From NCBI GenBank assembly GCA_018241425.1, contig JAFEDU010000004.1, positions 1 through 64,000 of the forward strand: a DNA stretch of 64,000 nucleotides, written 5' to 3'. The stretch is from Pseudomonadota bacterium (GTDB lineage Bacteria; Pseudomonadota; Gammaproteobacteria; Steroidobacterales; Steroidobacteraceae). The position numbers were made by a program, and so were the translations under genes. Positions 34,002-42,999 of this stretch are shown here, one piece after another; within the stretch, counting starts at the first letter, position 1, and every line of letters starts with the position of its first letter. Below the pieces are notes generated by a model. The model saw nothing but the letters and a program-made list of their open reading frames with translations. It was not told the DNA's origin and ran no database searches.

Positions 34002-35357
34002 TCAGCCGTCAATAAATCGCAGGATCTCTGCGGTCTTTTCCTGCATCAAAGCCGGATCCGCGCGCGATTCCACGTTGAGGCGTACCAAGGGCTCGGTGTT
34101 CGAGCCGCGCAGGTTGAAGCGCCACTCCTTGAACTCGATTGAGAGGCCATCGGTGAGGTCGATGTTCTGAGCGCCCGCCTCGTAGTGCGCCCGCACCCGC
34201 GCGAGGATGGACTTGGCGTCGGTCGTGAGCGTGCGGTTGATCTCGCCGCTCGCGGGAAACAGGCGCATCCGCTCCCCGACCAGCTCCGAGAGCGACTTGC
34301 CCGAGGCGCTGATCACGCCCAGGACCAGGAGCCACGGGATCATGCCGCTGTCGCAGTAGGAGAAGCGGCGGAAATAGTGGTGGGCGCTCATTTCCCCGCC
34401 GTAGGCCGCATCGACCTCGCGCATCTTCGCCTTGATGAAGGCGTGTCCCGACTTGCACAGCACGGCGACGCCGCCGTTGCGACGCACGATATCGAGCGTG
34501 TTCCAGGTGAGCCGCGGGTCGTGAACGATGCGCGCACCCGGCTCCTGGCGCAGGAAGGTCTCGGCCAGGAGGCCGACGAGGTAGTAGCCCTCGATGAAGG
34601 TCCCGGCCTCGTCGAAGAAGAAGCAGCGATCGTAGTCGCCGTCCCAGGCGAGGCCGACGTCGGCGCCCGTTGCGCGCACCTTCTCTGCCGTCGCGTCGCG
34701 GTTCTCCTCCAGCATCGGGTTGGGCACCCCGTGCGGGAAGGTGCCGTCGGGCTCGTTGTGGATCTTCACGAAGTCGAACGGCAGGTGCGGCCCGAGCGCA
34801 TCCACGATCAGCCCCGCGCCACCGTTGCCGGCGTTGGTGACCACTTTCAGCGGCTTCAGCTTGGCCAGGTCGACGTAGCCGAGCAGATGCCGCAGGTACT
34901 GCGGCCGGATCTCGAGCGGCTGCTCGCTGCCGGCCCGGGATGCCGGGGGCGGGAGCGTCCCGGTCTCGATCATCCGCCGCATGTCCACAAGTCCGGTGTC
35001 GGCACTGATGGGTCGGGCCTCTTCCCGCACGAACTTCATGCCGTTGTAGTCGGGCGGGTTGTGGCTGGCAGTCACCGTGATGCCGCCGTCGAGCTTCTCG
35101 GCGAAGGTCGCAAAATAGGCGCCCTCGGTGCCCCACAGCCCGATGTCGAGTACGTTCGCCCCGCCCTCGCGCAGGCCGCGTTTCAGGGCTGCAGCGAGGC
35201 CCGGGCTCGACAGGCGGATGTCGTGGCCGACCGCGACGCGCTGCGGACGGACGAACGCGGCGTAGGCGCGGCCGATCTGGTAAGCAAGGTCCTCGTCGAG
35301 TTCCTGCGGGATGCGCCCACGGACGTCGTAGGCCTTGAAGCAATCGAGACTGCGCAT
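34002..35357 (-). CDS. manB: Phosphomannomutase
   Basis: Converts mannose-6-phosphate to mannose-1-phosphate, feeding GDP-mannose. 451 residues, the length of CpsG/ManB. The catalytic phosphoserine loop is TVTASHNPPDYNGMK, the metal loop is DGDYDRCFFFDE, the sugar loop is GGEMSAHHYF and the phosphate-binding loop is RGSNTEPLVRLNVE, all intact. It follows manC after 33 bases. Its products serve Gmd and Fcl further upstream in the cluster. Confidence 0.95.
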   Translation of the reverse strand: MRSLDCFKAYDVRGRIPQELDEDLAYQIGRAYAAFVRPQRVAVGHDIRLSSPGLAAALKRGLREGGANVLDIGLWGTEGAYFATFAEKLDGGITVTASHNPPDYNGMKFVREEARPISADTGLVDMRRMIETGTLPPPASRAGSEQPLEIRPQYLRHLLGYVDLAKLKPLKVVTNAGNGGAGLIVDALGPHLPFDFVKIHNEPDGTFPHGVPNPMLEENRDATAEKVRATGADVGLAWDGDYDRCFFFDEAGTFIEGYYLVGLLAETFLRQEPGARIVHDPRLTWNTLDIVRRNGGVAVLCKSGHAFIKAKMREVDAAYGGEMSAHHYFRRFSYCDSGMIPWLLVLGVISASGKSLSELVGERMRLFPASGEINRTLTTDAKSILARVRAHYEAGAQNIDLTDGLSIEFKEWRFNLRGSNTEPLVRLNVESRADPALMQEKTAEILRFIDG

Positions 35358-35390
35358 GCGCGAAGAGGCTCCTTGGGACTTGAGGTGCGG

Positions 35391-36782
35391 TCAGCTCAGG
35401 CGCCGCGGCGACTCGGCCGGGGGCTCCGGCTCCTGGCACGACACCTCCACCAGGTGTAGCGCGGACGTGCCGGCGTTGGCGAGGGTGCAGGGCGCATCGG
35501 GGGCGACCGCCACCATGTCTCCGGCGGCGAGGCTGAGGACGGTCTCGCCGCGCGTGAGGCGCGCCGTCCCGGCGGTCACCAGCCAGTGCACGCGCCGGCG
35601 CAGGCCGTCGATCTTGAGCGCCGCGCCCGGACGCACGGTGAGGCGCGCGATCGAGCCCAGTACGTCATTGCGCAAGAGCTCGCTCATGCCCCACGGATGG
35701 AACGTGACGCGATGCCCGGCACGCTCGGGACGCCCGGCGTCCTTGAGCTTCTGCACGATGGCCTTGACCTCCTGCGCGCGCGCCTTGGGGGCGACCAGCA
35801 CCGCATCGTCGGTCTCGACCACGACGTGATCGCGCAGCCCGACCGCCGCCAGCAGCCGGTTCTGGGCAAAGAGGTAGCTGCCGTGGGTGTCCTCGAGGAG
35901 CACATCGCCGCGCACGACGTTGCCGTCGGCGTCGTGCTCGAGGGTCTCGTGGAGGGAGGACCAGGAGCCGACGTCGCTCCAGCCGGCATCGAGCGGCACG
36001 ACGACCGCCGCGGTGGTCTTTTCCATCACCGCATAATCGATCGAGTCGGACGGGCAGGCGGCAAAGAGCTCCGCATCGATGCGGGCGAAGTCCCCCTCGC
36101 GCCTGAGACCTGCGTAGACCGCGGCGCACGCCTGCGCCATCACCGGTGCGCAACGGGTGAGTTCCTCGAGGTAGCGCGCGGCCCTGAACATGAACATGCC
36201 GCTGTTCCAGTAATAGGATCCCGCGGCGAGGAACTGCTGCGCACGCGCCAGGTCGGGCTTCTCGACGAAGCGCTCGATGCGGTAGGCGCCCTGCTGCGCC
36301 GCGCCGCGCTGGATGTAGCCATAGCCGGTCTCCGGCCGGTCCGGCACGATCCCGAAGGTCACGAGGTTGCCCGCCTGTGCGGCCGGCAAGGCCGCGCCCA
36401 CCGCGGCGCGGAACGCCGCCAGGTCGCGGATCACATGGTCGGCGGGCAGCACCAGGAGCACCGCATCGTCACCGACCCCGGCGCGCACCGCGTGCGCGGC
36501 CAGCGCGATGGCCGGCGCCGTGTTGCGGCCGAAAGGCTCGAGCAGCAGCGACAGCGGCGTGACCGCGATCTGGCGCAGCTGCTCCCCAACCAGGAAGCGG
36601 TGCGCCTCGTTGCACACGATCACCGGCGCGGACACGTCGAGGCCGGCGAGACGCTCCACGGTCTGCTGCAGCATCGTGTTCTCCCCCGTGAGCGGCAGGA
36701 GCTGCTTCGGGTGCAGCTCGCGCGACAGGGGCCACAGGCGCGTCCCGGCGCCGCCGGAGAGGATGACAGGAACCAGCGTCAC
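35391..36782 (-). CDS. manC: Mannose-1-phosphate guanylyltransferase with degenerate isomerase domain
   Basis: Makes GDP-mannose from mannose-1-phosphate and GTP. 463 residues, the size of the bifunctional ManC/CpsB type. The nucleotidyltransferase domain is intact: ILSGGAGTRLWPLSRELHPKQ, FGRNTAPAIALAA, VEKPD and YYWNSGMFMF. The C-terminal cupin, which in type II phosphomannose isomerases carries QxHxHRxEHW, reads LKIDGLRRRVHW (about residues 389-400). All but one of the expected metal-site residues are therefore lost, and isomerase activity is unlikely. It starts at GTG 36782, 10 bases after the ugd stop. Confidence 0.9.
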   Translation of the reverse strand: MTLVPVILSGGAGTRLWPLSRELHPKQLLPLTGENTMLQQTVERLAGLDVSAPVIVCNEAHRFLVGEQLRQIAVTPLSLLLEPFGRNTAPAIALAAHAVRAGVGDDAVLLVLPADHVIRDLAAFRAAVGAALPAAQAGNLVTFGIVPDRPETGYGYIQRGAAQQGAYRIERFVEKPDLARAQQFLAAGSYYWNSGMFMFRAARYLEELTRCAPVMAQACAAVYAGLRREGDFARIDAELFAACPSDSIDYAVMEKTTAAVVVPLDAGWSDVGSWSSLHETLEHDADGNVVRGDVLLEDTHGSYLFAQNRLLAAVGLRDHVVVETDDAVLVAPKARAQEVKAIVQKLKDAGRPERAGHRVTFHPWGMSELLRNDVLGSIARLTVRPGAALKIDGLRRRVHWLVTAGTARLTRGETVLSLAAGDMVAVAPDAPCTLANAGTSALHLVEVSCQEPEPPAESPRRLS

Positions 36783-36792
36783 GTACGGACCG

Positions 36793-38133
36793 TCAGGCGT
36801 GGGCGGCGGGGGTACCGCGGCCGATCGCGTAGTAGGTGAGCCCGAACCGCGCCACCATGCCGGGGTCATAGAGGTTGCGGCCGTCGAAGACCACCGGCTG
36901 CTTGAGAAGCTGCCGCAGGCGCTCGAAATCGGGGCTGCGGAACTCCTGCCACTCGGTGACGATCGCCAGCGCGTCGGCCTTGTCGACGGCCTCGTAGGCG
37001 CTGCGCGCCAGCGTGAAGCCGGCACGGCCGGCGAACACGCGCTGCGCCTCGGCCCCGGCGATCGGGTCATAGGCCACCACGCGCGCGCCGGCCTTGATCA
37101 GGAGCTCGATCAGCGCCACCGAGGGCGCCTCACGCATATCATCGGTGTTCGGCTTGAAGGCCAGTCCCCACAGAGCGAACACGCGCCCCTTGAGTTCGCC
37201 GGAGAAATGCCGTCCGATCTTGTGGAACAGCACCTCCTTCTGGCGCGCGTTGACCTCCTCGACCGCCTCGAGGATGCGCGGCTCGTGGTTGACCTCGCGC
37301 GCCGAGCGGATGAGTGCCTGCACGTCCTTCGGGAAGCAGGAACCGCCGTAGCCCGTGCCCGGGTAGATGAAGCTGTAGCCGATGCGTGGGTCGGAGCCGA
37401 TGCCGATGCGCACCTTCTCGATGTCGGCCCCGACGCGCTCGGCGATCCCGGCCAGCTCGTTCATGAAGCTGATCTTGGTCGCGAGCATCGAGTTGGCGGC
37501 GTACTTGGTGAGCTCGGAGGAACGAATGTCCATCACGATGAGCCGGTCGTGGTTGCGCGTGAAGGGCTCGTACAGCGCCCGCATGAGCTCGGTGGTGCGT
37601 GGATTGTCCGTGCCGATGACCACGCGGTCCGGCTTCATGAAGTCGGTGATCGCCGCCCCTTCCTTCAGGAACTCGGGGTTGGAGACGACGTCGAACTCGA
37701 CCTTCGCGCCGCGCTCGCTGAGGGTGCGGGTGAGCTCGGCGCGAACCTTGTCGGCGGTGCCGACCGGCACGGTCGACTTGGTGATCACGATGGCGTAGCG
37801 GTTCAGGTGCGTGCCGATGGTGCGGGCCACGGCCAGCACGTAGCGCAGGTCCGCCGAGCCGTCCTCCCCGGGGGGCGTGCCGACCGCGATCAGCTGGAAC
37901 AGGCCGTGCTCGATGCCCTTGGCGGCATCAGTGGTGAACTCGATGCGGCCCGCCTCGGCATTGCGCTTGATGAGCGCGTCCAGGCCCGGTTCGTGGATGG
38001 GGATGTCACCGCGCTTCAGGCGCTCGATCTTGGCGGCGTCGACGTCCACGCAGACCACGTGGTTGCCGGCATCCGCCAGGCACGCGCCGGTGACCAGCCC
38101 GACGTAGCCGGAGCCAAAAATCGTTACGCGCAT
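36793..38133 (-). CDS. ugd: UDP-glucose 6-dehydrogenase
   Basis: Oxidises UDP-glucose to UDP-glucuronate with two NAD. 446 residues. Rossmann motif [17 protein letters not shown] at the start, [19 protein letters not shown] and the catalytic-cysteine motif [12 protein letters not shown]. The sequence is of the Ugd class more than the WbpA (UDP-GlcNAc) class, but I cannot exclude relaxed specificity. Upstream, 38134-38258 contains a 12-base palindrome AAAGGCGCCTTT at 38233-38244 and possibly its own promoter. Confidence 0.93.
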   Translation of the reverse strand: MRVTIFGSGYVGLVTGACLADAGNHVVCVDVDAAKIERLKRGDIPIHEPGLDALIKRNAEAGRIEFTTDAAKGIEHGLFQLIAVGTPPGEDGSADLRYVLAVARTIGTHLNRYAIVITKSTVPVGTADKVRAELTRTLSERGAKVEFDVVSNPEFLKEGAAITDFMKPDRVVIGTDNPRTTELMRALYEPFTRNHDRLIVMDIRSSELTKYAANSMLATKISFMNELAGIAERVGADIEKVRIGIGSDPRIGYSFIYPGTGYGGSCFPKDVQALIRSAREVNHEPRILEAVEEVNARQKEVLFHKIGRHFSGELKGRVFALWGLAFKPNTDDMREAPSVALIELLIKAGARVVAYDPIAGAEAQRVFAGRAGFTLARSAYEAVDKADALAIVTEWQEFRSPDFERLRQLLKQPVVFDGRNLYDPGMVARFGLTYYAIGRGTPAAHA

Positions 38134-38258
38134 TGTTACTTAAGTTCTTGAGTGGAAAGGAAGAACGCAAGCCTAAATGAAGGCCACCGGCCCCTCAAGC
38201 GCCGCCCCCGCAAATCAAGGGCTTAAGGGCACAAAGGCGCCTTTCCGCGCCGCGAGTT

Positions 38259-39053
38259 TCAGGAGCCCGGGGCGGTCAGGATGAAGAGATGGTTGGCGCG
38301 CTCGCGGTGCACCAGTGCATACCCGGCGGCGCGCAATGCGCGCAGGACCCCGAGCAGCTCGAGCCAGAAAGCCGGGTTCAGCGGCTGGTTCACCTGGTCG
38401 AACTCCACCAGCAGCTGTCGCGGGCGCACCGCGCCGGACAGCATGGAGCGCAGCACCGCGTACTCCGCACCCTCGATGTCCAGCTTGAGGAGCGCGATAG
38501 CGCCGATGCCGCGCGCGGCGAGGAGCGTCGCGAGCGTGGTGGCCCGCACCGTCACCACAGACGAGGTGTGCTGCAGGTTCAGCGCCGAGTAGCTGACGTG
38601 GGTGGGGTCCCGCGGGGCGAACAGCTTGAGCGTCCCGTCTTCCGACCACACCGCCGCGTCGATGAGTTCGAAGGCCGCGGGATTGAAGCCGGCCAGGTCG
38701 TAGGTGAGCGGGCCGGCCTCGATCAGCATCGTGCTGCCGGCCCGCTGGGCCGCCAACAGCGCGCGCACGTGCGCCACGGCGCGTGCCGTGGGATCCACGC
38801 ACAGCACCCGCATCCGATAGCGCGCATTCAGGGCCACGTCGAATGACACGTCCTCCCCGGCCCCGCAGCACACGGCAACGCCTCCCTGCGGCAGCAGGGA
38901 CGGGTCGCAGTACCAGCCGCCGTAGTCAGTGCCGATGCGCTCGAGCCTGCGCCTGTCGCGCACCCCCACGAGTGCGAACAGTACCGCGGCCATCGCACGC
39001 CCGTAGGTGAGCTTCAACCGGTCGATGAGGTAGCGTGCACGTCGGCCCATCAT
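38259..39053 (-). CDS. FkbM-family methyltransferase
   Basis: SAM-dependent methyltransferase of 264 residues, probably adding an O-methyl group to a sugar of the polysaccharide. GVAVCCGAGEDVSFDVAL is the SAM loop, and the FkbM signature LLKLDIEGAEYAVLRSM lies in the second half. Its start ATG overlaps the stop of the glycosyltransferase gene upstream. An N-terminal basic region of about 35 residues precedes the catalytic fold. Confidence 0.8.
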   Translation of the reverse strand: MMGRRARYLIDRLKLTYGRAMAAVLFALVGVRDRRRLERIGTDYGGWYCDPSLLPQGGVAVCCGAGEDVSFDVALNARYRMRVLCVDPTARAVAHVRALLAAQRAGSTMLIEAGPLTYDLAGFNPAAFELIDAAVWSEDGTLKLFAPRDPTHVSYSALNLQHTSSVVTVRATTLATLLAARGIGAIALLKLDIEGAEYAVLRSMLSGAVRPRQLLVEFDQVNQPLNPAFWLELLGVLRALRAAGYALVHRERANHLFILTAPGS

Positions 39054-40285
39054 TCGCCCCGTCCGGGCGTCACCACGACGGGCGTGGCCTGACCGCGGTG
39101 CGCCCCGTTCTCCGCGGCCGCCTCGTACATGCGCTGCGCCTGCCGCGCGACCGCCGCCCAGGTGTAGTGCCGCTCCACGAGTCCGTGCGCGCGGCCGCCA
39201 TCGGCGTCCGCCCGGCCCGGGTCTGCCGCGTAGGCGCGCAACGCATCCGCGATCGGCGCGGGCGCCCCCGCCACGATGATCCCGGCGCCGGAAGCCGCAA
39301 CCTCGGGAAACTTGCAGCGGTCGGAGATCACCGCCGGGCGGCCGGCGGCCAGTCCCTCGAGGATGCTCAGGCTGAAGCCCTCGTCGCGACTGGGCTGCGC
39401 GAGGCACACTGAATTGCGCAGCAGCCACAGCCGCTCGCGCCCGGAGACCATCCCGGGAAAGTGCACCCGCGCGGTGAGTCCGAGTTCCTGCACCCGCGCC
39501 TCGAGGCCCGGGAGCAGCCCGAAATCCGGGCCGGCGAACACAAGTTGCAGGTGCGGAAACTGCCCCGCCATCGCGGCAAACCCCTCCAGCAGCAGGTCCG
39601 GGCCCTTCATCGTGTGCAGGCGGGCGAGGAAAAGGACATAGGGCGCGGGCCCATTCGGCGCAGTCAGCTGCGCGAGCGAGGCCGGGGGCCGTGCCGCCGG
39701 GTCCTCCGCGAACTGCGCGAGCGTCACGCCGTTGGGTACGACGTAGATCGAAGGTCCGCGCCCGCGCAGGCAGGCGCGGATCTCGGCCGCCTCGAGCTCG
39801 TTCAGGGCGTGGAAACCGCGGGCGTGCCTGAAGATCGCGTCCCACACCACGGTCCGCGCCAGGCGCTTCTTGGCCCATTTCTGGCTGAGTGCCCAGGACG
39901 ACATCGCGGTATGCGGGGCGATCAGGTAGGGAACCCCGCGCCGCCGGGCACGGCGCGCCGCAAGCGTCGGCACGACCCGCCACAGTGAGTGGATGTGGAC
40001 CAGGTCATAGTCGCGCAGGTTGGCGTCGAGCCAGGCGCGCGTCTGTGTACGTCGCCTGAGGAGTCCGTCGCGGCGGTCACAGCCGGCCTGGAGCCACTGC
40101 GTCTGGAAGCCCGGTTCGTGCAGCTCCCAGAAGCGCCCCTGCTCGGCGAGCGTGCCGCGGTCGGCGCACAGCACGTGGGGCCGCAGGCCCAGCGCGTGTT
40201 GCGCGACGGCGAGCCCGGCGACGACGCGCGGGGGCCCGCCCTCGTGAGCCGACATGGTCTCGATCACGTGCAGGATGCGCAGCAT
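39050..40285 (-). CDS. Glycosyltransferase family 4
   Basis: GT-B fold sugar transferase of 411 residues acting on the lipid-linked repeat unit. The N-terminal half opens LRILHVIETMSAHEGGPPRV (acceptor side). The donor half has VPNGVTLAQF, YVLFLARLHTMKGPDLLLEGF and the E(x7)E motif in DEGFSLSILEGLAAGRP. ATG 40285 is the family start; the longer open frame upstream overlaps the previous glycosyltransferase. The transferred sugar cannot be predicted. Confidence 0.87.
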   Translation of the reverse strand: MLRILHVIETMSAHEGGPPRVVAGLAVAQHALGLRPHVLCADRGTLAEQGRFWELHEPGFQTQWLQAGCDRRDGLLRRRTQTRAWLDANLRDYDLVHIHSLWRVVPTLAARRARRRGVPYLIAPHTAMSSWALSQKWAKKRLARTVVWDAIFRHARGFHALNELEAAEIRACLRGRGPSIYVVPNGVTLAQFAEDPAARPPASLAQLTAPNGPAPYVLFLARLHTMKGPDLLLEGFAAMAGQFPHLQLVFAGPDFGLLPGLEARVQELGLTARVHFPGMVSGRERLWLLRNSVCLAQPSRDEGFSLSILEGLAAGRPAVISDRCKFPEVAASGAGIIVAGAPAPIADALRAYAADPGRADADGGRAHGLVERHYTWAAVARQAQRMYEAAAENGAHRGQATPVVVTPGRGE

Positions 40286-40301
40286 CTGCGTCAAGGCCCG
40301 G

Positions 40302-41621
40302 TCAGGCGGGTGCAGTCTCCCGCTGCGCGACCGCGGCTTCGTAGTCCGCGAGCCGCGCGCGCGCGATGCTGCTCCAGCTGAAGTTCTCGACCATGCGCCG
40401 CGCGCCGACGTCCCCGAGCGCACGGCGCCGGGCCGGGTCGGCCAGGGAGCGGATCTGCCGGGCGAGATCGGTGGCATCGTTGAGGTGATAGGTGATGCCG
40501 TTGCCGTCGATGCGCTCCCGCGCGAGCAGCGTGTCGTTGACGATGATGGGCAGACCGCAGGCGGCCGCATCGAGCATCGACATCGACTCCTGGGTCGGCC
40601 ACACGCCGATCTCGCAGGCACGGTAGACGTTCGGCAGCTGCCGGTGCGGCATGAACGGCAGGGTCACGCAGCCCTCGATGGCGCTGATGGCACCCTGCTG
40701 GGAACCGTTGCCGATGAAGAGCCCGCGGACGCGCATGCCCTGCGACCGCAGCTGCTGCACGGCGTGCGCCAGCACCAGGGGGTTCTTGGCCTCGGTGAAC
40801 TGGCCGGTGTAGACGCATACCAGCTCATCGTCCGCAAACCCGAGCTCGCGACGGAATGCGACGCGCCGCTCCAGGTCCGCCGCCCCGCGCGGCGGATAGA
40901 AGTTCTCGGTGTCCACGCCGAGCGGCGCCACGCGTACCTTGGCAGCCGGCATGCCGTAGAAGCGCACCGCGACGTCCGCACAGTCATCGGTGGCCGCGTA
41001 GCAGCGCTCGGTAGCCGCGCTCACCAGCCGTCCGGGCACGGCGCGCGCGGCGAAGTTCGCCAGGTAGCGGGGATTCCAGAGCCGTACGGGACGCTGCGCC
41101 AGCGGGAACACTGACACGGTGGTATGGGCGGCGGAGAACAGCGTGAAGCCGAGTTTGAGCTTCGCCGCCGCGGTCTGCAGCGGCACCCAGCCGGCATTGA
41201 TCAGCAGCTGCACGGCATCGGGCTGCAGTTCACGCAGCTTCTCGGTCAGGCCCTCGAACCAGGGCACGCCCAGGACATAGCGGTGGCCGATGCAGTGCAC
41301 GGTGTAGCCGTCGTAGGACTCCACCTGGCCGGGCTTCATCGTCACGTCGGCACTGAAGCCGGTGTAGGCGGCTCGAGCATCGCGGCTCTTGTGGTAGACC
41401 GGCAGGTCGGTCGCGATGTAGTGGACGTCAGCCCCGAGGCGGGCCAGGTACCGGGCAAGCATGGTGTTCGAGTAACCCATGTCGCGCGGGAACGAGTAGA
41501 AGATGATCGCGACGCGCAGGCGGCTCTTGCGCGGGGTGACCAGATGCGGACGAGTCCGGGTGACCGGACTCACCAGGGGCACGGCAGACTCGGCAACGCG
41601 CGCGGGTTCTTGCGGCGTCAC
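40302..41621 (-). CDS. Glycosyltransferase family 4
   Basis: Second GT-B glycosyltransferase, 439 residues. The catalytic fold begins near residue 34 (RLRVAIIFYSFPRDMGYSN), so the first 33 residues are either an extension or the true start is downstream. VYTGQFTEAKNPLVLAHA, APLGVDTENFYPPRG and MSMLDAAACGLPIIVND mark the donor domain. The start used is GTG 41621, which has only a weak ribosome-binding site. It lies 16 bases before the next glycosyltransferase. Confidence 0.82.
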   Translation of the reverse strand: MTPQEPARVAESAVPLVSPVTRTRPHLVTPRKSRLRVAIIFYSFPRDMGYSNTMLARYLARLGADVHYIATDLPVYHKSRDARAAYTGFSADVTMKPGQVESYDGYTVHCIGHRYVLGVPWFEGLTEKLRELQPDAVQLLINAGWVPLQTAAAKLKLGFTLFSAAHTTVSVFPLAQRPVRLWNPRYLANFAARAVPGRLVSAATERCYAATDDCADVAVRFYGMPAAKVRVAPLGVDTENFYPPRGAADLERRVAFRRELGFADDELVCVYTGQFTEAKNPLVLAHAVQQLRSQGMRVRGLFIGNGSQQGAISAIEGCVTLPFMPHRQLPNVYRACEIGVWPTQESMSMLDAAACGLPIIVNDTLLARERIDGNGITYHLNDATDLARQIRSLADPARRRALGDVGARRMVENFSWSSIARARLADYEAAVAQRETAPA

Positions 41622-41824
41622 AGCGAGCGGAGGCAGGGATAGTGGTGCGCGGCCAACACCGGGAGAGTGGAAGCCCCACTACGGCACCAACTGCCGCGGC
41701 GCGGCATGGCAGGCGAACCGAAGCAGGCGTGCCCGGCCGCTGCCTGAGGATCCTTCATCACCCCTCCGTTCTTGGCACTCTCACGTCCTTGTGAGTACGT
41801 GGGAGGCGCCTATAAGTTGCCGCG

Positions 41825-41860
41825 ATTGTAAGGTATTCAGTGCAGGCAGGCGACGCCTGC
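41825..41860 (-). promoter_or_regulatory. Candidate promoter and palindrome before the glycosyltransferase genes
   Basis: The 314-base gap 41622-41935 holds no gene. On the minus strand it has TACAAT (41830-41825), a good -10 box, and a perfect 15-base palindrome GCAGGCGACGCCTGC (41846-41860) where the -35 would lie, suggesting a regulated internal promoter of the cluster. CTCAC (41780-41784) and GTGAG (41791-41795) form a smaller dyad downstream of that start. Confidence 0.4.
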
Positions 41861-41935
41861 GACGGCCATAACGGCTGGAGTTAGCGTCGGTTGACCGCCC
41901 AGAACCCTCGGCAGGGCTTGGGGCCTAACACTAAC

Positions 41936-42976
41936 TTACGAGTCGGTGACCGGCTGCTCGTGTTCCTGTCGCCCGGACCCGACACCCAGGCACACGGCCG
42001 CCAGGGCGCTCAGCGTGATGAGCGCCACGTTCATGGCGTTGGAAGGATGTTGCCCGGCCAGGAATCCGACCGGCAGCAGCACCGTGACGTTGATCAGGAC
42101 CGCCGTGGTGCTGACCGCGCGGTGGCTGTTCCAGCGCCGCGCAAGCCACTGGAAGGCATGCGTGCGATGGGCCTTGTAGACGCGCTCACCGCGGAACATC
42201 CGGCGCGCAAGCGTGATCGTGGCATCGGCAAAGAAGAGCGCGCCCAGGATCAGCCATACCCACGGTGCTGCCGGCAGGCCGCGGCCCGCATTCAGGGCGA
42301 GCACGGCGATCAGGTAGCCCAGGTAGCAGCTGCCGGTGTCACCCATGAAGATCTTCGCGGGCGGCCAGTTCCAGAGCAGGAAACCACCCGCGGCGGCGGC
42401 CGCCATGAGCGCCGCCGGACCGGCGCCGGCAGTTCCACCGGCGATCAGCCCGCCCGCCCCCAGTACGAACACCGCCTGGGAGCCGGCCAGGCCATCCAGG
42501 CCATCCATGAAGTTGAAGAGGTTCAGCGTCCAGACGATCCCGAGGAAGGCCAGGATCAGGCCCCATAGCCCCAGGTCCGACACCTCGGAACCGACATCCA
42601 AGGGGGCCATGCCGTGCAGGCACACGAGGGCCCAGCCGGCGGCCAGGCAGTGCACCGCCAGGCGCAGCGCATAGGAAACGGGCTCGAGGTCATCAGCAAA
42701 GCCGATGGCCGCGACGGCCACGCCGCCCGTGAGTGCGAGCAGCAGGTTCAGTGGAATCTGTCCAAAGAAGTAGAGGGCCAGCGCCCCCACCTGCGTAGCC
42801 GCCACGATGGCGATGCCGCCACCGCGTGGCGTCGGCTCGAGGTGGGAGCTGCGTGCATTGGGCACGTCCAGCATGCCGCGGTGCAGCACGAACTTTCGTG
42901 CCGCGCCGGTCAGGGCCGCCGCGAGCACGAACGCGAGCGCTGCAATCAGCCAGGTGGTCAGGTTCACGGGCGGCAT
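41936..42976 (-). CDS. WbpL/WecA-like sugar-1-phosphate transferase
   Basis: Polytopic enzyme of 346 residues that transfers an N-acetylhexosamine phosphate to undecaprenyl phosphate, starting the repeat unit. About ten hydrophobic helices. Family motifs: PTPRGGGIAIV near residue 49, DD in GFADDLEP, LFNFMDGLDGLAG, IFMGDTGSCYLG and the C-terminal basic loop KAHRTHAFQ. It resembles WbpL, which uses 6-deoxy N-acetyl sugars, at least as much as WecA; the true donor is unknown. It is the likely first committed step of this cluster. Confidence 0.87.
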   Translation of the reverse strand: MPPVNLTTWLIAALAFVLAAALTGAARKFVLHRGMLDVPNARSSHLEPTPRGGGIAIVAATQVGALALYFFGQIPLNLLLALTGGVAVAAIGFADDLEPVSYALRLAVHCLAAGWALVCLHGMAPLDVGSEVSDLGLWGLILAFLGIVWTLNLFNFMDGLDGLAGSQAVFVLGAGGLIAGGTAGAGPAALMAAAAAGGFLLWNWPPAKIFMGDTGSCYLGYLIAVLALNAGRGLPAAPWVWLILGALFFADATITLARRMFRGERVYKAHRTHAFQWLARRWNSHRAVSTTAVLINVTVLLPVGFLAGQHPSNAMNVALITLSALAAVCLGVGSGRQEHEQPVTDS

Positions 42977-42999
42977 CTTAGGCGCTCTTGAGATCCGCC

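Noticed and set aside
36793-38133. Ugd as a WbpA-type UDP-GlcNAc dehydrogenase
   Set aside because: The motifs ([12 protein letters not shown], overall length and start) look like UDP-glucose dehydrogenase, and WbpA-class features are not apparent. Left as Ugd.
38259-39983. Single 574-residue protein joining the FkbM methyltransferase to upstream sequence
   Set aside because: The upstream part is an out-of-frame shadow of the GT4 gene; the methyltransferase has its own ATG overlapping the GT4 stop.
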